Source: Pelagomonas calceolata (taxonomy: Eukaryota > Sar > Pelagophyceae > Pelagomonadales > Pelagomonadaceae). From it: DNA of 64,000 bases. The notes below the pieces were generated by a model, which had not been told where the DNA came from, ran no database searches, and saw only the letters and a list, made by a program, of their open reading frames with translations. The position numbers were made by a program, and so were the translations under genes. The DNA lies in NCBI GenBank assembly GCA_918797485.1, contig CAKKNE010000004.1, positions 4,836,001-4,900,000 of the forward strand, in the 5' to 3' direction. Below are positions 63,801 through 64,000 of this stretch, piece by piece; positions within the stretch are counted from its first letter, which is position 1, and the number at the start of each line of letters is the position of its first letter.

Positions 63801-64000
63801 TCCGAGTCCAGCTGCGCGAGCGCCGCCTCGAGGCGCGAGGGGACCAGCAGGTACTGCAGATTCTTATTGCCGCAGTTCGTGAGGAAGTCAATCACTTCTT
63901 TATCTGCTCTGACGGCCGTAACGATCTCTTCCTTGTCGAGGAAGCCCGAGTCGTCCTTGTCGATCATTAGGAAAACTGCACGGGCCGCGCTGAGGAACTC
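36827..64000 (-). CDS. giant EF-hand repeat protein with LADG array and pseudo-5'-nucleotidase C terminus (partial)
   Basis: Runs in from beyond 64000 to the stop TAA at 36827-36829. Removing 44 introns (4,560 bp) leaves 22,614 coding bases, about 7,537 aa, with phase kept at every junction. About 54 units of ~112 residues: helix EFLNAARKCF, EF loop of DKDDSGTLxxEE type, AVKxDxEVIxFLxNCGNxNLQYLLVPxRL, second loop of DTDxDGEIDxDEW type, then a charged Ala/Arg/Glu helix. Loop positions 1, 3, 5 and 12 are mostly canonical, so over 100 Ca2+ sites are possible. A LADG repeat array (about 48850-51040) interrupts the units. After the last EF pair come a 5'-nucleotidase-like domain and a Pro/Arg-rich tail. 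Many exons are 335-337 bases, one unit each. Probably a calcium-responsive scaffold (inference); no named family recognised. Confidence 0.9.
37500..39157 (-). other. domain: 5'-nucleotidase/UshA-like fold lacking metal ligands
   Basis: Part of the giant EF-hand protein. N-terminal phosphoesterase landmarks keep their order: LLIFGDMADLNGG, LVLFTGNSFGAS, EGTVTRGDHVVPTANAMGVY, GPSDLDYGCANL, FPLLLSNV, RKVGIIAVAA. The C-terminal substrate domain follows (SDLAILDGRALR, LALAPIADS, VVVEATGLQIRVALELAL, YRVCTTARF). The usual metal residues are altered: GD to GN, GNHE to GPSD, the ALTH position reads LAAV, and GGHDH reads VSGPRG. The fold should remain without catalysis (inference). Confidence 0.72.
39636..39712 (-). 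mobile_element. introner intron in EF unit, Trp codon TG|G
   Basis: 77 bp, donor GTGCGTGG, phase 2 at DVDE-W-EEAIQRG. Last intron of the gene. Not placed in a subfamily; it shares the CGACCGGT branch-side motif. Confidence 0.88.
40050..40239 (-). mobile_element. introner intron, subfamily D, Trp codon T|GG
   Basis: 190 bp, donor GTACGGGA, acceptor CACACAG, phase 1. Longest D copy; it holds CATCGACGCCATCGACGCG near 40149, a doubled inverted core. Confidence 0.87.
40703..40820 (-). mobile_element. introner intron, subfamily E, before Glu-Val-Ile
   Basis: 118 bp, GC-AG (donor GCGCGAAC), phase 0 at VANDK|EVITFL. It carries a CACCACCACACACCAAACAC tract. Confidence 0.87.
41030..41183 (-). mobile_element. 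introner intron, subfamily D, Trp codon T|GG
   Basis: 154 bp, donor GTACGGGA, phase 1. 41108-41134 is identical to part of the 34421-34595 intron on the opposite transcriptional strand. Confidence 0.88.
42397..42501 (-). mobile_element. introner intron, subfamily J, at ARK|VF
   Basis: 105 bp, donor GTCCGTTT, acceptor TAACGCAG, phase 0 (NMARK|VFDMID). It contains a tandem GTTAGTTACGTTAA duplication near the acceptor. Confidence 0.87.
42968..43029 (-). mobile_element. short introner intron, Trp codon TG|G
   Basis: 62 bp, donor GTGCGGAC, phase 2 (DLPE-W-EAAIES). End sequence is close to subfamily G. Confidence 0.86.
43367..43445 (-). mobile_element. introner intron, subfamily D, Trp codon T|GG
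   Basis: 79 bp, donor GTACTGCC, phase 1 (DIDE-W-EEAIRR). Confidence 0.87.
43781..43860 (-). mobile_element. introner intron, subfamily C, Trp codon TG|G
   Basis: 80 bp, donor GTGCGTTT, phase 2. CTCAC lies about 20 nt before the acceptor. Confidence 0.88.
44198..44256 (-). mobile_element. introner intron, short subfamily D, Trp codon T|GG
   Basis: 59 bp, donor GTGCGGCC in place of the usual GTAC, phase 1 (DVEE-W-EEAIHRG). Confidence 0.86.
44928..45105 (-). mobile_element. introner intron, long subfamily F, Trp codon TG|G
   Basis: 178 bp, donor GTGCGTCT, phase 2 (DEEE-W-DEAIHRG). The stretch with the GATGGCGTCTC core occurs twice (about 44965 and 45025), so it looks internally duplicated. 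Confidence 0.86.
46786..46847 (-). mobile_element. short introner intron, subfamily G, Trp codon TG|G
   Basis: 62 bp, donor GTATGGTA, phase 2 (EIEE-W-EEAIEKA). It is the last introner before a 4,425-base exon. Confidence 0.87.
48850..51040 (-). repeat. LADG tandem repeat array, about 21 copies of ~33 residues
   Basis: Coding repeat inside the giant protein. Unit: V-T-L-A-D-G-(T/S/R)-V-V-x-A-x-x-V-P-P-G-T-x-L-A-G-G-x-x-M-P, then a Gly/Ala/Pro linker. One short copy (ITLADGSVVSASE) and one degenerate copy (TMPDGKTV) are followed by a basic stretch (MSKWAALKAKSKMLIGFGVK). The predicted structure is short beta hairpins with proline turns. It contains no introner. Confidence 0.88.
51273..51328 (-). 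mobile_element. short introner intron, subfamily G, Trp codon TG|G
   Basis: 56 bp, GC-AG (donor GCGCGTCA), phase 2. Among the shortest introns here. Confidence 0.86.
51674..51782 (-). mobile_element. introner intron, subfamily C, Trp codon TG|G
   Basis: 109 bp, GC-AG (donor GCGCGTTT), phase 2 (ITAIE-W-EEAIEV). Confidence 0.87.
51939..52030 (-). mobile_element. introner intron, subfamily H, Ile codon AT|C
   Basis: 92 bp, donor GTCCGCGC, acceptor CCCCGCAG, phase 2 (VKAE-I-VEAVSEQ). It contains the exact 16-base core. Confidence 0.86.
52215..52321 (-). mobile_element. introner intron, subfamily D, Trp codon T|GG
   Basis: 107 bp, donor GTACTGCT, phase 1 (DVDE-W-EEAINRG). Confidence 0.87.
52657..52808 (-). 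mobile_element. introner intron, long subfamily C, Trp codon TG|G
   Basis: 152 bp, donor GTGCGCTT, phase 2 (DMVE-W-EEAIET). Confidence 0.87.
52952..53031 (-). mobile_element. introner intron, subfamily I, at Ala|Val-Lys
   Basis: 80 bp, donor GTCCGTCT, acceptor GTCACAG, phase 0 (EIVDA|VKNNQK). Confidence 0.86.
53095..53190 (-). mobile_element. introner intron, subfamily J, at ARE|VF
   Basis: 96 bp, donor GTCCGCTC, acceptor CCCATAG, phase 0 (NAARE|VFIMID). Only 63 coding bases separate it from the previous intron. Confidence 0.86.
53321..53465 (-). mobile_element. introner intron, subfamily G, Trp codon TG|G
   Basis: 145 bp, GC-AG (donor GCGCGTCG), phase 2 (DIHE-W-ELAIQRG). Confidence 0.87.
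54138..54217 (-). mobile_element. introner intron, subfamily G, Trp codon TG|G
   Basis: 80 bp, donor GTGCGTTA, phase 2 (DVEE-W-EQAIQRG). Very close to the 62476-62557 intron. Confidence 0.88.
54689..54818 (-). mobile_element. introner intron, unplaced, before Asn-Gln-Lys
   Basis: 130 bp, donor GTGATTGG, acceptor GACGCAG, phase 2 (EAIQ-G-NQKVIKF). The only copy at this position of the unit. Confidence 0.8.
55020..55145 (-). mobile_element. introner intron, subfamily G, Trp codon TG|G
   Basis: 126 bp, GC-AG (donor GCGCGTCT), phase 2 (DIEE-W-ESAIQRG). Confidence 0.87.
55274..55373 (-). mobile_element. introner intron, subfamily E, before Glu-Val-Ile
   Basis: 100 bp, GC-AG (donor GCGCGAAC), phase 0 (KEDA|EVITFL). 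Confidence 0.86.
55918..56026 (-). mobile_element. introner intron, subfamily G, Trp codon TG|G
   Basis: 109 bp, GC-AG (donor GCGCGTCG), phase 2 (DVDE-W-EAAINRG). Confidence 0.87.
56155..56253 (-). mobile_element. introner intron, subfamily E, before Asp-Val-Ile
   Basis: 99 bp, donor GTCGCGAA, phase 0 (KEDK|DVIHFL). GT form of the donor that is GC in other E copies. Confidence 0.87.
56615..56757 (-). mobile_element. introner intron, subfamily H, Ile codon AT|C
   Basis: 143 bp, donor GTCCGCGC, phase 2 (EKAE-I-VTAVQSN). Same subfamily and position as 51939-52030; contains the exact 16-base core. Confidence 0.86.
56941..57052 (-). mobile_element. introner intron, subfamily F, Trp codon TG|G
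   Basis: 112 bp, donor GTGCGTCT, phase 2 (DKEE-W-DEAISRG). About 95% identical by eye to 58816-58927, which has the same length. Confidence 0.89.
57205..57287 (-). mobile_element. introner intron, subfamily K, at EI|V
   Basis: 83 bp, donor GTCTAGGC, phase 0 (DEI|VDAVKNN). Donor octamer and first exon octamer (GTCGATGC) agree at 6 of 8 positions, a likely worn target duplication. Read through, it stops at once (TAG). Confidence 0.88.
57472..57607 (-). mobile_element. introner intron, subfamily C, Trp codon TG|G
   Basis: 136 bp, donor GTGCGTTT, phase 2 (DADE-W-EECIEKA). Confidence 0.88.
57945..58062 (-). mobile_element. introner intron, subfamily D, Trp codon T|GG
   Basis: 118 bp, donor GTACTGCC, phase 1 (DVDE-W-ETAINRG). 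Contains the exact 16-base core. Confidence 0.87.
58398..58479 (-). mobile_element. introner intron, subfamily C, Trp codon TG|G
   Basis: 82 bp, donor GTGCGTTT, phase 2 (DEGE-W-EEAIEVA). Confidence 0.88.
58816..58927 (-). mobile_element. introner intron, subfamily F, Trp codon TG|G
   Basis: 112 bp, donor GTGCGTCT, phase 2 (DEKE-W-DEAIQRG). Near-twin of 56941-57052. Confidence 0.89.
59071..59189 (-). mobile_element. introner intron, subfamily I, at Ala|Val-Lys
   Basis: 119 bp, donor GTGCGTGG, acceptor AACACAG, phase 0 (IVEA|VKTDQEV). Confidence 0.86.
59535..59601 (-). mobile_element. introner intron, subfamily K, at EI|V, near-intact target duplication
   Basis: 67 bp, donor GTGCGCGC, phase 0 (EEI|VRAVRAD). 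First exon octamer is GTGCGTGC, so 7 of 8 bases match the donor (+ strand 59527-59534 and 59594-59601). Confidence 0.89.
60122..60203 (-). mobile_element. introner intron, subfamily C, Trp codon TG|G
   Basis: 82 bp, GC-AG (donor GCGCGTTT), phase 2 (DAVE-W-EACIES). Confidence 0.87.
60332..60472 (-). mobile_element. introner intron, subfamily E, before Lys-Val-Ile
   Basis: 141 bp, donor GTCGCGAA, phase 0 (KSNQ|KVIKFL). Confidence 0.87.
61017..61112 (-). mobile_element. introner intron, subfamily C, Trp codon TG|G
   Basis: 96 bp, donor GTGCGTTT, phase 2 (DEEE-W-QEAIES). Confidence 0.88.
61449..61509 (-). mobile_element. short introner intron, subfamily G, Trp codon TG|G
   Basis: 61 bp, GC-AG (donor GCGCGTCG), phase 2 (DADE-W-EEAINRG). 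Confidence 0.87.
61638..61819 (-). mobile_element. introner intron, long subfamily E, before Lys-Val-Ile
   Basis: 182 bp, GC-AG (donor GCGCGAAC), phase 0 (KTGIE|KVIKFL). A short GT run (TTTGTGTGTGTGTG) accounts for part of the extra length. Confidence 0.86.
62046..62139 (-). mobile_element. introner intron, unplaced, Trp codon TG|G
   Basis: 94 bp, donor GTGCTGAC, phase 2 (DASE-W-EDAIENA). It has the CGACCGGTGAG branch-side motif. Confidence 0.86.
62476..62557 (-). mobile_element. introner intron, subfamily G, Trp codon TG|G
   Basis: 82 bp, donor GTGCGGTA, phase 2 (DVEE-W-EEAIQRG). Very close to 54138-54217. Confidence 0.88.
63231..63294 (-). mobile_element. short introner intron, subfamily D, Trp codon T|GG
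   Basis: 64 bp, donor GTACTGCC, phase 1 (DIEE-W-EAAINRG). Confidence 0.86.
63512..63567 (-). mobile_element. short introner intron, unplaced, at Asn|Ala-Ala-Arg
   Basis: 56 bp, GC-AG (donor GCACGGCC), phase 0 (SEFLN|AARQCF). The only copy at this position of the unit. Confidence 0.83.
63686..63770 (-). mobile_element. introner intron, subfamily C, Trp codon TG|G
   Basis: 85 bp, donor GTGCGTTT, phase 2 (DCNE-W-EDAIET). It contains a run of 12 C. Confidence 0.87.

Noticed and set aside
36900-64000. Stop codons soon after DEW motifs taken as pseudogene damage
   Set aside because: Each lies inside an introner; removing the introns restores one continuous frame with consistent phases across all 44 junctions.
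1-64000. Autonomous transposase, LINE, SINE or virus-like element
   Set aside because: No transposase, reverse transcriptase, integrase or capsid-like coding sequence was seen; the introners here are all non-autonomous.

Overview
The window is nuclear DNA of a eukaryotic alga, most likely a pelagophyte stramenopile of the Aureococcus/Pelagomonas kind. This is inferred from four things: high GC with tight gene spacing, an axonemal dynein (a flagellated lineage), large multidomain genes, and many short sequence-related introns that behave as introner elements. Introners are small non-autonomous DNA transposons that become introns; they are known from Aureococcus and Micromonas. The species is not proven by the sequence alone.

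Layout. 1-9981 (-): 5' two-thirds of an axonemal dynein heavy chain (tail to AAA3), with 14 introners; it runs off the left edge. 10461-13007 (+): site-1 protease (subtilase). 13149-18091 (-): SIN3 co-repressor. 19032-25442 (-): one-module non-ribosomal peptide synthetase ending in an S15/CocE-type hydrolase. 25885-27348 (-): ER protein disulfide isomerase. 27787-29067 (-): PP2C phosphatase with a CaaX tail. 29388-31544 (-): TPR protein with an SGNH-hydrolase-like C terminus. 32176-34682 (+): disordered protein with a PX-like C terminus. 35024-36318 (+): membrane protein. 36827-64000 (-): a giant gene running off the right edge. It has about 54 EF-hand-pair units, a 21-copy LADG repeat array, and a C-terminal 5'-nucleotidase fold that has lost its metal ligands.

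The strongest result is the intron set. I place 63 introns, nearly all introners. The dynein model (14 introns) and the EF-hand model (44 introns) keep the reading frame through every junction, and in dynein every junction also restores the family consensus. One dynein intron keeps a perfect 8-bp target duplication that forms its own 5' splice site. Cores occur in both orientations and are still introns. Eighteen of 62 resolved donors are GC, and the donor consensus is G(T/C)GCG instead of GTRAGT. In the EF-hand gene each introner subfamily sits at one fixed position of the 112-residue unit, so the gene probably grew by duplicating exon-intron units.

Subfamily labels are mine and are read on the + strand. 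A: starts CTGCGTGGCACGGACA, ends near CACTGAGTC. B: starts CTGCGCGGAGCATC, with a CGCGGTCCGAA / GGCTCAAA core. C: starts CTGCGCGGAACATCGACC, ends CAGACTCCGAAACGCAC. D: starts CTGTGCGCGAATCAACC, ends GACGCCGGGCAGTAC. E: starts CTGCGAACGGCGCGAAG, ends GACGCCGCGTTCGCG. F: starts CTGCGCGCAGCGACC, ends CGCCAGACGCAC. G: ends GACGCCGCGCGACGCGC. H: starts CTGCGGGGG, ends GCGCGCGGAC. I: starts CTGTG with CGACCGGTGAGT, sits before Val-Lys. J: contains GGGTTTGATTGGACGC. K: CTGTG starts at EI|V. A 16-base core, GTCGCGTCGATGGCGT, is shared by several subfamilies.

The genes do not form a pathway. No rRNA, tRNA, CRISPR array or virus-like element was found.
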